Below, piece by piece: positions 26,459-34,730 of a stretch of DNA of 64,000 nucleotides. The notes beneath the pieces were generated by a model. It worked only from the letters and a program-made list of their open reading frames with translations, was not told where the DNA came from and did not search any database. The stretch is from Nocardia jinanensis (lineage in GTDB: Bacteria > Actinomycetota > Actinomycetes > Mycobacteriales > Mycobacteriaceae). Where the stretch lies: contig NZ_BMMH01000001.1 in the NCBI RefSeq assembly GCF_014645735.1, positions 186,001-250,000 of the forward strand, read 5' to 3'. Made by a program: the position numbers and the translations under genes. Position 1 is the stretch's first letter, and each line of letters opens with the position of its first letter.

Positions 26459-26842
26459 AGCCCGAAGCGTAATCGAACGTGCGTGCGAAACTTCCTGACA
26501 CGCCGGGCGGGGACCCGATCGTGCCGCACCGGTTTTCCGAGCCGTCGGCGCCAGGACGTGGCAGGTGACCGAACGCGACAAGAGGAACCGTATCGGCGAA
26601 TCCGGTCCAGTCCTCCGGCGAATCGGCGGAGGTTCCGGTCCCTGCACGCGGACGGTTACCACGCAGCGCATCGGCTTTCGGCGGGGTCTGCCGGTTCATC
26701 CGGAGCCCGCAGCGCGGTATCGCGACACTCGAACGTGTTGTCACCCACGGAATAGGCCCACGCGCGACGGATCCGGCTAGTACGGTATAGCCACCGCATT
26801 GCTGCGGGGTCAACGGGAGCGGTGGGAAAGGCGGGGCAGGAT
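26459..26842. other. Divergent intergenic region (384 bp)
   Basis: It separates the 58-aa gene from the repeat protein at 26843. There is an AT-richer patch with TATAG near 26787, which could serve as a -10 element. I see no gene, operator or repeat in it. Confidence 0.35.
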
Positions 26843-28567
26843 ATGTTCGATCCGGTATCGTCGTCGACCGGAGTTGTTCCATCGCAGGCTGATATGCCCG
26901 CTTCGGCACCGCGTGCCGGACAACTACCGAGGTACCTCCATCGACTGCGCCTCGATGCCACGCCGTTGCTGACGAGCGATCCACTCGGCGAGCCGACCTC
27001 CACCGAGATTCCGGTGGAGCCGTACGCCGACGATCCACCCCTGGCGGCCCGCTACCGCAGCGCCGAACCGATCGACTGGGAGGGTACTGCGGTCTACCCG
27101 CTCTACAGCGAACAGTTGCCCACCGCGGCAGCGGCACTCACGGTCACGCTGCTGTCGGCCACACCGCCGGCCGGACTGACCGGTGTCGGCATCGGCCTGT
27201 CCATGGTCGACGGGTACATCGGTATCGATCGGCGACGGCTGGCCGGGGTCGATATCTGGCACGACGCCCTGGAGCGCGGGATCACCTTCGACCTGTCCGC
27301 GACCGCACCCGGCGCGCTCTTCGCACTGACTCCGGTCTGGGCGGACGCCGCGGGTGAACCGCGATCGTGGTCGGGGAACTACGGAATCGTGGTCGAACAC
27401 ACCGATAACGACCGGACCGTACTGTGGTGCAGCATGGGCGAAGGGCCACCCGATTTCGCCGATCTGGTGGTGGAGGTCCGCAGCACCCCGGTGGATCCGC
27501 ATCCGCGGCTGTTCACTCCGGGAACCGGCGTCGTACCGTCGGTTTCGATACCCGCCACCCCGCCGGAAACCGGCCGCGCGACGATCCCGCGCGCAACTGT
27601 TCCGGATACGCGCACAGCCCCGGTCGCCGACGCGGAACAGTATGCGGCGCGGCGCGGCGAAGTCACGGGAGAGCCGAGGACGGATGTGGCCGAGCCGGAG
27701 GGCTACCCGTGCAGTCTCGCGGACCTGGTCCTGCACACCCGGCACACCGAGGGCGCCGATCTCCTCGTCGAGCCCCTGGACGACCCCGACGAATTCCTCG
27801 ATTACTCGTCCCTCTTCGACGACCCGGTGCCCGATCACCTGCCGGACCTCGAGTACACCGACCCGGCGACCCTGCTCACCGGCCCCGACCAGTGGTACAC
27901 CCGGACCCTCGGGGAGATCGCGGACCGGGAGCTCGCCGCGGTCCACGGCTGGGCCTCGTCCCCGGACCAGACCGGCCTCGTCCCGGTGATCAGCGACGAG
28001 GACCTGCCGGACTACGGCCCGGAACCTCCCCGGACGCCGCTCACCAGCGGCGGTCCGTCCGTATTTCCATTGCCCGCCGTCTATTTCGCCGCGCCGCGCA
28101 CCGCACGATACGAGCCGGCGGACGAATCCACCTCCACCGGTGGCCATTCGGTGATCGATACTGTCGCCGACGGTTCGCTCGCCCCGTTTCCGGCCCTCGG
28201 GAGCGAGCCCGCCCCGGAAACCCCGGATCGGCTGCACAGTCTCGGTGCGGCGTGGCGCGCGAGCGGAGACGACGAGCAGGCTGCCCGGCTGTGGGCCGAA
28301 GCCGCCCACGCCGGCCATCTCGGCGCCACCTACGACCTGGGCGAACTCTACTATCGGCACGACGAGCTCGACGCCGCGGAACGGTGGTGGCGGGTGGCGG
28401 CCGGACGTCGGCAGATCCGGGCCATGGCGCGCCTCGCCGATCTGCTGGAGCAGCGTGGCGCGGTCCCCGAGGCGCGGATGTGGCGCACCCAGGCCGTCGC
28501 CGAAGAGGTGATCGCCAATGCCGCCCAGACCACGGATTCGTACCCGGTGCCGACCGCAGGGCTGTGA
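26843..28567 (+). CDS. Large acidic hypothetical protein with C-terminal Sel1/TPR-like repeats
   Basis: The gene encodes 574 residues with no signal peptide or membrane helix. Residues about 55-210 form a domain of unknown type (AAALTVTLLSATPPAGLTGVGIG..., WGDAA-like strands, NYGIVVEHTDNDRTVLWCSMGEGP). A long Pro/Asp/Glu-rich linker follows. The C-terminal 95 residues contain helical repeats LGAAWRASGDDEQAARLWAEAAHAGHLGATYDLGELYYRHDELDAAERWWRVAA, which are Sel1/TPR-like. The start is taken at ATG 26843; a GTG at 26822 is possible. Low-complexity composition suggests a flexible scaffold. I do not recognise a family for the N-terminal part. Confidence 0.7.
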   Translation: MFDPVSSSTGVVPSQADMPASAPRAGQLPRYLHRLRLDATPLLTSDPLGEPTSTEIPVEPYADDPPLAARYRSAEPIDWEGTAVYPLYSEQLPTAAAALTVTLLSATPPAGLTGVGIGLSMVDGYIGIDRRRLAGVDIWHDALERGITFDLSATAPGALFALTPVWADAAGEPRSWSGNYGIVVEHTDNDRTVLWCSMGEGPPDFADLVVEVRSTPVDPHPRLFTPGTGVVPSVSIPATPPETGRATIPRATVPDTRTAPVADAEQYAARRGEVTGEPRTDVAEPEGYPCSLADLVLHTRHTEGADLLVEPLDDPDEFLDYSSLFDDPVPDHLPDLEYTDPATLLTGPDQWYTRTLGEIADRELAAVHGWASSPDQTGLVPVISDEDLPDYGPEPPRTPLTSGGPSVFPLPAVYFAAPRTARYEPADESTSTGGHSVIDTVADGSLAPFPALGSEPAPETPDRLHSLGAAWRASGDDEQAARLWAEAAHAGHLGATYDLGELYYRHDELDAAERWWRVAAGRRQIRAMARLADLLEQRGAVPEARMWRTQAVAEEVIANAAQTTDSYPVPTAGL

Positions 28568-28657
28568 ACAGCATCGATACGGCGATTTCCGGTACAGCGA
28601 TCATTTTCGACGACCCCGGCGGTCCAAGTTGTGAATCTTCCGGCAGGTCACCCCTTG

Positions 28658-28677
28658 ACCTGAACCAATGTCGAGGT
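28658..28677 (+). promoter_or_regulatory. MerR-type promoter/operator of the MFS gene
   Basis: The 20-mer ACCTGAACCAATGTCGAGGT is an imperfect palindrome (ACCTnnAC / GTnnAGGT) fused to a TTGACC -35 at 28655-28660. A -10-like TTGAGT follows after 19 bp at 28680-28685. An operator inside an over-long 19-bp spacer is the hallmark of MerR-family activators. Transcription would then start at or near the gene's ATGs (28688/28694). Confidence 0.55.
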
Positions 28678-28687
28678 TGTTGAGTTC

Positions 28688-30187
28688 ATGACTATGGAAA
28701 CCCCCCGGCGAACAGTTGCCGAACCCGCGGACCGTCTCGACTTCACGGACCGCACGGTCCGGACCTTCGCGCACCTACTGGTGAACGTTCTGCTGGTGTC
28801 GTTCATCAACTACACCGTCTGGTTCGGCATCACGTTCTTCGTATACCTGCAGACCCGTTCGGTATTCGCCACCGGGATGATCGCCGGGATCTTCCTGGTC
28901 GCCATGGCCGGCACCGGAGTGTGGTTCGGCAGTATCGTCGACCACCACCGCAAGAAGAGCGTTATGCAGGTATCCGCGCTGGTCTCGCTGGGCATCTACG
29001 CGGTCGCGCTGGTCTGCTATGTGATCACCCCTGCCGAGGTATGGCGCGATCCGGCGAGTGTGCGCCTGTGGATGTTCGTCGTCCTCGCGATGACCGGCGT
29101 GATCGCCGGGAGCCTGCGCACGATCGCGCTACCCACCATGGTGACCGCCATGTTCGACGAACGGGTCCGGGACCGGGCCAACGGACTGGTCGGGACGACG
29201 ACCGGTGTCTCCCATCTGATCACCTCGGTGGCCAGCGCCCTGCTGGTGGGGTGGAACGGCATGCTGGGCGTGCTGGTCCTGGCCGTTGTCGTGCCGGCCG
29301 TCGCGGTGGTGCACCTGCGCGGGCTGACACTGCCGGAGTCGCTGGCCCACGCCGCGGCCGCGGGCGAACCCCAGCGCGTCGACCTGCGCGGAACCGTCCG
29401 CGTCATCCGCGCGATTCCCGGGATGATCCCGCTCATCGTCTTCTCCGCGCTGAACAATCTGTTGTTCGGCGGGCTCATGGCGCTGATGGACCCGTACGCG
29501 TTGTCGATGATGTCGGTACAGGCATGGGGTGTCGTCTGGGGCGTGCTCAGCGGTGTGATGATCATCGGCGGCCTGCTGGTGGCCCGCACCGGAACCTCGT
29601 CGAACCCGGTGCGGTTGATCCTGCTGGTCAATCTCGCGCTGTGGGCGGTGATGCTGGTGTTCCCGATACAGGATTCCGTACTGCTGCTGATCGGCGGAAT
29701 GGCCGTCTTCATGGTGCTCATGCCGTTCGCCGAGGCGGCCGAGCAGACGGTGCTGCAGAAGGTCGTGCCCTATCAGCGACAGGGCCGGGTCTTCGGATTC
29801 GCCCAGAGCGTCGAACAGGCGGCGTCGCCGCTCACCGCCTTCCTGCTCAGCCCGCTGACCCAGTTCTTCTTCATCCCGTTCATGACCGACGGGGCGGGTG
29901 CGCGCCGAATCGGCAGCTGGTTCGGCACCGGTGAGGCCCGGGGTATGGCGCTGGTGTTCGTACTGCTCGGCATTCTGGGTCTGCTGTTCACCGGCTTCGC
30001 TCTGGGAAGCAGCTACTACCGGCGCTTGAGCCGGAGTTTCCGCCAGGGCGGCGCGGCTGCCGGACCACAGCCCGGAAGTGAGCCGATTATCGAACAGACT
30101 GTGCCCGAGAAGGATTCGGAACTCCTAGCGCCGGGCGCCGCGACCGGAGATCCGCGCCCCGTGTTGTGCCCGCAGTCCGCGGGATAG
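28688..30187 (+). CDS. MFS efflux transporter
   Basis: The gene encodes 499 residues with about 12 membrane helices. Motif A-like GSIVDHHRKKSVMQVSAL lies between helices 2 and 3, and FDERVRDRANGLVGTTTGVSHLITSVASALLVGWNG follows. The C-terminal half includes QKVVPYQRQGRVFGFAQSVEQAASPLTAFLLSPLTQFFF, typical of DHA3-type drug exporters. The last 45 residues are a hydrophilic tail. ATG 28688 has no clear ribosome binding site. ATG 28694 would fit a leaderless transcript from the MerR-type promoter. The neighbour downstream is erm, consistent with a small resistance island in intrinsic chromosomal context. Confidence 0.88.
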   Translation: MTMETPRRTVAEPADRLDFTDRTVRTFAHLLVNVLLVSFINYTVWFGITFFVYLQTRSVFATGMIAGIFLVAMAGTGVWFGSIVDHHRKKSVMQVSALVSLGIYAVALVCYVITPAEVWRDPASVRLWMFVVLAMTGVIAGSLRTIALPTMVTAMFDERVRDRANGLVGTTTGVSHLITSVASALLVGWNGMLGVLVLAVVVPAVAVVHLRGLTLPESLAHAAAAGEPQRVDLRGTVRVIRAIPGMIPLIVFSALNNLLFGGLMALMDPYALSMMSVQAWGVVWGVLSGVMIIGGLLVARTGTSSNPVRLILLVNLALWAVMLVFPIQDSVLLLIGGMAVFMVLMPFAEAAEQTVLQKVVPYQRQGRVFGFAQSVEQAASPLTAFLLSPLTQFFFIPFMTDGAGARRIGSWFGTGEARGMALVFVLLGILGLLFTGFALGSSYYRRLSRSFRQGGAAAGPQPGSEPIIEQTVPEKDSELLAPGAATGDPRPVLCPQSAG

Positions 30188-30251
30188 GCTCCCGGCACCG
30201 CCGCCGGTGCGCGCCGCGACGAAGCGGTATCACCGGCCGGGGAACGACGCG

Positions 30252-30289
30252 GAAAATCAATGGACCGGCCCGGGCGGCCCTCCTAGAGT
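30252..30289 (+). promoter_or_regulatory. Candidate WhiB7-type promoter upstream of erm
   Basis: An AT tract (GAAAATCAA) sits directly upstream of a -35 TGGACC (30261-30266). Exactly 17 bp later is a -10 TAGAGT (30284-30289). WhiB7-dependent promoters of mycobacteria have this arrangement: an AT-rich element abutting the -35. erm genes are established WhiB7 targets in Mycobacterium. Confidence 0.55.
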
Positions 30290-30297
30290 GGGCCGGC

Positions 30298-30396
30298 ATG
30301 GGAACTTTGTGCAACGGGGTGTGCGCGGTCGGCGCATATTACATCCGCCCGCGCACGGCAGCTCGGACTCTGCCGGCGCACCCCACACTCCGCTGA
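30298..30396 (+). CDS. Leaderless upstream ORF (32 aa) preceding erm
   Basis: The ATG lies 9 bases after the -10 hexamer, so the transcript would begin at or next to it. The peptide starts MGTLCNGVCAVGAYYIRPR and ends TLR before TGA at 30394-30396. It ends 167 bp before the erm start. Short leader peptides whose translation senses macrolides are classical regulators of erm genes. This one has no match I recognise to known stalling peptides, so the role is inferred from position. Confidence 0.45.
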   Translation: MGTLCNGVCAVGAYYIRPRTAARTLPAHPTLR

Positions 30397-30441
30397 TCCG
30401 GCCGCACCGTCCCCACCGCGGGACCGTTCGGCCGTGAATCG

Positions 30442-30465
30442 GTGCCGGTTCGATCGAGCCGGCAC
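30442..30465 (+). promoter_or_regulatory. Hairpin in the erm leader
   Basis: GTGCCGG-T-TCGA pairs with TCGA-G-CCGGCAC, including a T-G wobble, giving a long near-perfect stem between the upstream ORF and erm. It is placed as an attenuator or anti-attenuator would be. Confidence 0.4.
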
Positions 30466-30563
30466 TGTTGCGGCACTCGGCGCCCTCGCGCGCCGCACTC
30501 TGCCCCGGCATGGGTCCGGGCGAATCAGCTCTTTCGATTCGGCCCACTCCTCGGAGGATTCCC

Positions 30564-31400
30564 ATGTCCCGCACTGCCCCGGGTCCGCGTGCCCGCGTAT
30601 CCGCGACCCGCAAGCGGCTGTCCCAGAATTTTCTCACCGACCCCCGGACCGCCCGCCGTATCGTGCGGGCCTCCGGTATCGGCCGCGACGATCTCGTCCT
30701 CGAGATAGGTCCCGGCGACGGTATGCTCACCCGCCACCTCATGCCCGCGGCCGAACGCGTGGTCGCCTACGAGAAGGATCCGCACTACGCCCGACGGCTC
30801 GCCGTCCGCTACTCCGGCGACCGGCGTATCCAGGTGCGGAATCAGGATTTCCGCACCGTCACCGCACCGCGCGAATCGTTCGCCGTCGTCGCGAACATCC
30901 CGTTCGCGGTCAGTACCGATATCTTGCGCTGGTGCCTGGCCGCGCCGCGGCTGACCTCGGCCACTCTGCTCACCCAGTACGAATTCGCGCGCAAACACAG
31001 CGGCGACTACGGCCGGTGGACCAAACTCACCGTCACGCACTGGCCGGAATCGACACTCGTGTTGGGTGCGCGGATCGACCGCCGGGAGTTCTTTCCGGTC
31101 CCCCGGGTGGACGGCGCGGTGCTGCATATCGCGCGTCGCCCCGAACCCCTGCTCCCCGTCGCCGCGCGCGCAGGGTACCGGCGAATGGTCGAACTGGGGT
31201 TCTCCGGACTCGGCGGTTCACTCGCCGCCTCGCTGCGCCGTGCTCACTCCGCACGCCACGTGAACTCGGCCTGCGCGGCAGCCGGAATCGCGAACGATGT
31301 TCCCGTGGGTCTGGTGTCTCCCGACGCTTGGCTCACCCTCTATCGACGGCTGCACGACACGGAACAGGCCGGCACCGGTTCCGCACCAGCGCAAAGCTGA
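30564..31400 (+). CDS. erm: 23S rRNA (adenine-N6)-dimethyltransferase, Erm family
   Basis: The gene encodes 278 residues. Erm methylates A2058 of 23S rRNA and gives resistance to macrolides, lincosamides and streptogramin B. The N-terminal ATRKRLSQNFLTDPRTARRIV is the KsgA/Erm entry. SAM motif I is LVLEIGPGDGMLTRHLMPAAERVVAYEKD, and the catalytic motif IV is NIPFAVSTDIL. REFFPVPRVDGAVLHIARR is also Erm-typical. The ATG at 30564 follows CGGAGGA, which is itself part of a TCCT-CGG-AGGA stem (30548-30558). This is an intrinsic actinobacterial type like the mycobacterial erm genes. It is likely induced through the WhiB7-like promoter and leader upstream. Confidence 0.93.
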   Translation: MSRTAPGPRARVSATRKRLSQNFLTDPRTARRIVRASGIGRDDLVLEIGPGDGMLTRHLMPAAERVVAYEKDPHYARRLAVRYSGDRRIQVRNQDFRTVTAPRESFAVVANIPFAVSTDILRWCLAAPRLTSATLLTQYEFARKHSGDYGRWTKLTVTHWPESTLVLGARIDRREFFPVPRVDGAVLHIARRPEPLLPVAARAGYRRMVELGFSGLGGSLAASLRRAHSARHVNSACAAAGIANDVPVGLVSPDAWLTLYRRLHDTEQAGTGSAPAQS

Positions 31401-31411
31401 CCCGGACACGA

Positions 31412-31448
31412 CGACGGGGACGAACCCGCACTGGATTCGTCCCCGTCG
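31412..31448. terminator. Bidirectional terminator between erm and ectD
   Basis: A perfect 13-bp stem (CGACGGGGACGAA / TTCGTCCCCGTCG) with an 11-nt loop lies in the 67-bp gap between two convergent genes. Confidence 0.85.
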
Positions 31449-31467
31449 CCCTGGGCACATGTCCCGT

Positions 31468-32337
31468 CTACACCGGCGTGAATTCGCGATCGGCGATGTA
31501 GGCCGGTCGCCGGCCCGGCGCGGCGAAAGGTCTCTCCAGGGTGTTCTCCACACTGTTGAAGACCAAGAAAATATTCGACCGCGGGAACGGCGTGATGTTG
31601 TTGCCCGACGCGTGCATGATGTTCGAGTCGAACAGCAGTGCCGAACCGGCCGCACCGGTGAACTGGGTTATCCCGTACTTATGGGCCAGGTCGGTGATAT
31701 CGGCCTTGCTCGGCACTCCGATCTCCTGCTCACGCAACGACTCCCGGAAATTGTCCGCCGGCGTCGCGCCCTGACAGGGCACGTACGTCCAGTGCGACCC
31801 CGGCATCACCATCAGGCTGCCGTTGTACGGGTAGTTGTCGGTCAACGCGATGGACAGGCTCACCGCCCGAGGCGATGGCATACCGTCTTCGGCGTGCCAG
31901 GTCTCGAAATCGGAGTGCCAATAGAAACCGGTGCCGAATCCGGGCAGATAGTTGACCCGGCTCTGGTGGATGTACACATCCGAACCCAGTACCTGCCGGG
32001 CCAGGTCCACGACCCGGGACTCCCGCACCAGCTCCGCCACCGCCGGACTCAGTTTGTGCACCTCGAAAACCGAGCGCACCTGCTGCGACGATTTCTCCAC
32101 GATGAGCCGGTCGTCACCCCGCAAGTCCGGATCGCTTGCCAGCCGGTCGATCTCGGCGGCGTACTCGGCCACTTCCTCCGGCGCCAGCAAGCGATCCATT
32201 ATTGCGAAACCGTCGGTATCGAACGCAGCCAGCTCCGCGTTGCCGATCCGGCCCCACACAGTCGCGTCGTGCCGCTCCTGTAGCGGCAGGCGCTCGGCGG
32301 TTCTGGTCGGATAGCGATCGATCCGATTGTCTACCAA
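31468..32337 (-). CDS. ectD: Ectoine hydroxylase
   Basis: The gene encodes 289 residues of a non-heme Fe(II)/2-oxoglutarate dioxygenase that converts ectoine to 5-hydroxyectoine. The EctD signature region is FYWHSDFETWHAEDGMPSPRAVSLSIALTDN, containing the HxD iron ligands. The distal His is in NIMHASGNN, and the 2-oxoglutarate-binding Arg region is NITPFPRSNIFLVFNSVEN. The only sensible start is the TTG at 32337 with GAGGAAGGA upstream. It is the last gene of the ect operon and ends at a strong terminator. Confidence 0.95.
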   Translation of the reverse strand: MVDNRIDRYPTRTAERLPLQERHDATVWGRIGNAELAAFDTDGFAIMDRLLAPEEVAEYAAEIDRLASDPDLRGDDRLIVEKSSQQVRSVFEVHKLSPAVAELVRESRVVDLARQVLGSDVYIHQSRVNYLPGFGTGFYWHSDFETWHAEDGMPSPRAVSLSIALTDNYPYNGSLMVMPGSHWTYVPCQGATPADNFRESLREQEIGVPSKADITDLAHKYGITQFTGAAGSALLFDSNIMHASGNNITPFPRSNIFLVFNSVENTLERPFAAPGRRPAYIADREFTPV

Positions 32338-32355
32338 CGTCGTTCGTCCTTCCTC

Positions 32356-32751
32356 TCAGTCGGCCGGAACGGCGATCAACGGATAAACGCCGTTCTCGTC
32401 GTGCACCTCCTGCCCCGTGACAGGAGGATTGAACACGCACAGCATCCGCATCCGTGTCCGTGTCCGCACCTCGTGCTTCTCGTGGCCGTTCAGCAGATAC
32501 ATGGTGCCGGGGGCCAGTTCGTAGGTGCGGTCGTTGGTCAGGTCGGTGAGGGTGCCTTCACCCTCGACCAGCCAGACCGCTTCCACATGGTTCTGATAGT
32601 GGAAGACGTGGGTGGTGCCGGGCTCGATGGTGGTCTCGTGGAACGAGAACCCGACTCCATCACCGCCCAGCACGATCCGTTTGCTCCGCCAGCTCTCGGC
32701 ACCCACATCGCGGGAGGTGCCGGTGATTTCCTCGGTGGTGCGCACGATCAT
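32356..32751 (-). CDS. ectC: Ectoine synthase
   Basis: The gene encodes 131 residues, normal family length. This cupin cyclises N-gamma-acetyl-diaminobutyrate to ectoine. Family landmarks are MIVRTTEEITGTSRDV, FHETTIEPGTTHVFHYQNHVEAVWLVEGEGTLTDL and PGTMYLLNGHEKHEVRT. It lies between ectB and ectD with short gaps. Confidence 0.97.
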   Translation of the reverse strand: MIVRTTEEITGTSRDVGAESWRSKRIVLGGDGVGFSFHETTIEPGTTHVFHYQNHVEAVWLVEGEGTLTDLTNDRTYELAPGTMYLLNGHEKHEVRTRTRMRMLCVFNPPVTGQEVHDENGVYPLIAVPAD

Positions 32752-32765
32752 TCGGATGTTCCCTT

Positions 32766-34025
32766 TCAGCTGCAGACGGTTTCGACGGAGTCGCTCAGGA
32801 TGTGCAGACCCTGATCGAGTTCGTCATCGGCGATGGTCAGCGGCGGCAGCAGTTTGACGACTTCGTCGGACGCGCCCGAAGTCTCGGTCAGCAGTCCACG
32901 TTCGAACGCGACCTGGCACACCTTCCCGGCCTGCGAGGCGTCGTCGAAGACCAACCCGTGCACCAGGCCACGGCCCCGAGTGGACACCCCCGGAACGGCC
33001 ACGGCGATCTCCTCGAGTGCCGTGGCCACCCGCTTGCCCTTGGCGAGGGTGGACTTCTCCAGTACATCATCGGACCAATAGTGCTCGAGCGCCACCTGCG
33101 CGGTCACAAAAGACGGATTGTTACCGCGGAAGGTGCCGTTGTGCTCACCGGGTGACCACACGTCGTGTTCGGGCTTGAGCAGCACCAGAGCCATCGGCAG
33201 ACCGTAGCCGCCGATCGACTTGGACAGGGTCACGATATCGGGGGTGATACCGGCCGATTCGAAGGAGAAGAACGGGCCGGTACGGCCGCAACCCATCTGG
33301 ACATCGTCGACGATGAGCAGGATGCCGCGGGCCGCGCACAGCGAGGCCAGATGCCGCAGCCATTCGTCGCGGGCCAGGTTCACCCCGCCCTCGCCCTGCA
33401 CGGTTTCCACGATGACGGCGGCCGGCCGGTCCAGACCGGAAGACGAATCGTCGAGCACCCGTTCCATCCACAGGAAGTCGGTGGTGGTGCCGTCGAAGTA
33501 GCCGTCGTAGGGCATCGGGGTGGCGTGGTTCAGCGGGACACCGGCGCCTGCGCGCTTCATGGCGTTACCGGTCACCGACAGTGCGCCCAGCGTCATCCCG
33601 TGGAATGCGTTGGTGAAGCTGAGGATGGTCTGGCGGCCGGTCACCTTACGAGCCAGCTTGAGCGCCGCCTCGACCGCGTTGGCACCGGTCGGCCCGGGGA
33701 ACTGCACCTTGTAGTCCAAGCCGCGGGGAGCCAGCAGGGTATCGCGGACGGTTTCCAGCAATTTGCGTTTGGCAACCGTCGACATATCCAGGCCGTGCGT
33801 GATTCCGTCGCCCGCGATGTAGTCGATCAGCGCGGATTTCAGGATCGGATTGTTGTGGCCGTAGTTCAGCGCGCCCGCACCGGCGAAGAAATCGAGAAAA
33901 TCCCTACCGGCCTCGTCGCGCAGCCATGCGCCCTGCGCGGTCGTGAAGATCGTCGGCCAGGAACGGCAGTAGCCGCGGACATTCGATTCGATTTCGTCGA
34001 AGATCGTCGTTTCAGCGGCAATCAT
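32766..34025 (-). CDS. ectB: Diaminobutyrate-2-oxoglutarate aminotransferase
   Basis: The gene encodes 419 residues of a class III PLP aminotransferase that makes L-2,4-diaminobutyrate from aspartate semialdehyde. FPGPTGANAVEAALKLARKVTGR is the cofactor phosphate region, AFHGMTLGALSVTGN follows, and VDDVQMGCGRTG carries the PLP Asp. TLSKSIGGYGLPMALVL carries the Schiff-base Lys. The start overlaps the ectA stop by ATGA. Confidence 0.97.
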   Translation of the reverse strand: MIAAETTIFDEIESNVRGYCRSWPTIFTTAQGAWLRDEAGRDFLDFFAGAGALNYGHNNPILKSALIDYIAGDGITHGLDMSTVAKRKLLETVRDTLLAPRGLDYKVQFPGPTGANAVEAALKLARKVTGRQTILSFTNAFHGMTLGALSVTGNAMKRAGAGVPLNHATPMPYDGYFDGTTTDFLWMERVLDDSSSGLDRPAAVIVETVQGEGGVNLARDEWLRHLASLCAARGILLIVDDVQMGCGRTGPFFSFESAGITPDIVTLSKSIGGYGLPMALVLLKPEHDVWSPGEHNGTFRGNNPSFVTAQVALEHYWSDDVLEKSTLAKGKRVATALEEIAVAVPGVSTRGRGLVHGLVFDDASQAGKVCQVAFERGLLTETSGASDEVVKLLPPLTIADDELDQGLHILSDSVETVCS

Positions 34026-34636
34026 GAGTGATCCCTTTCGGTTTTTCGGGCGATCGGGGAAATATGGTATAGGTCCTCGGCGGCGTGGCTGTCCGGGAAA
34101 ACATCCGGTCCGAACAGCTCGCTACGCACCATCTCGGCACCGCGGCGGCGAGCCAGCGAGGCGAACATGGCGATCGAGGCAGGATTGTCGGGGGAAACGG
34201 TGGTCTCCAGCGCCTCGACGGCGCCGCCGGCCGGATGACCGGGCGCGGTGACGGTGGATACCAGCCAGTCCAGCATGGCGACCCCCAGGCCGCGACCACG
34301 CTGGTCGGCGTCCACGGCGACCTGCCATACGAACAGGGTGCCGGGCGCTTCGGGTCTCGAATAGCCGGTCACGAAGCCGACGACGCGGCCTTCGCTCTCG
34401 ACGACCACCGACGTGGCGGCGAAATCGCGACACCACAGCAGGTAGGCATAGCTCGAATTGACATCCAGAACCTGCGACTCGTCGGCGATCTGCCACAGTC
34501 GCGCGGCGTCGGTGATCCGCGGTGCGCGCAGGACCACGCCAGTACTGGCGGGCTCCGCATCGGTCGCGGTGGACGATGTGGTCGAACCGGTGCCGGCGGC
34601 GCCGGCGTTCTGCGTGGACTCAGTTTGTAAAGACAT
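34022..34636 (-). CDS. ectA: Diaminobutyrate acetyltransferase
   Basis: The gene encodes 204 residues of the GNAT fold, acetylating diaminobutyrate at the gamma nitrogen. The acetyl-CoA loop is QRGRGLGVAMLDWL. LETTVSPDNPASIAMFASLARRRGAE and ELFGPDVFPDSHAAEDLYHISP are EctA-specific. A 30-residue Ser/Thr/Ala-rich N-terminal extension precedes the domain. GGAG lies four bases before the ATG. It is the first ect gene, 94 bp downstream of the sensor-kinase gene on the same strand. Confidence 0.96.
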   Translation of the reverse strand: MSLQTESTQNAGAAGTGSTTSSTATDAEPASTGVVLRAPRITDAARLWQIADESQVLDVNSSYAYLLWCRDFAATSVVVESEGRVVGFVTGYSRPEAPGTLFVWQVAVDADQRGRGLGVAMLDWLVSTVTAPGHPAGGAVEALETTVSPDNPASIAMFASLARRRGAEMVRSELFGPDVFPDSHAAEDLYHISPIARKTERDHS

Positions 34637-34730
34637 ACAACTCCGATGTCTGCTTGCAGTACTTTCCCAGGCTTACGAATCAACTTTGAGCTGACCTGGT
34701 CGAGTTCTTTACGATCGTGTTACGAGCTTG

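Noticed and set aside
26924..28360. 478-codon minus-strand frame opposite the repeat protein
   Set aside because: No recognisable domain, and the plus-strand frame has codon bias, a ribosome binding site and Sel1-like repeats.
30195..30210. GCACCG/CGGTGC hairpin as terminator of the MFS gene
   Set aside because: A 6-bp stem with a 4-base loop in GC-rich DNA is too common to call.
34708..34724. GlnR-box-like GTAAC-N6-GTAAA upstream of ectA
   Set aside because: Only a half-box with a poor second element and no second repeat at the required spacing. Too weak to list as a site.
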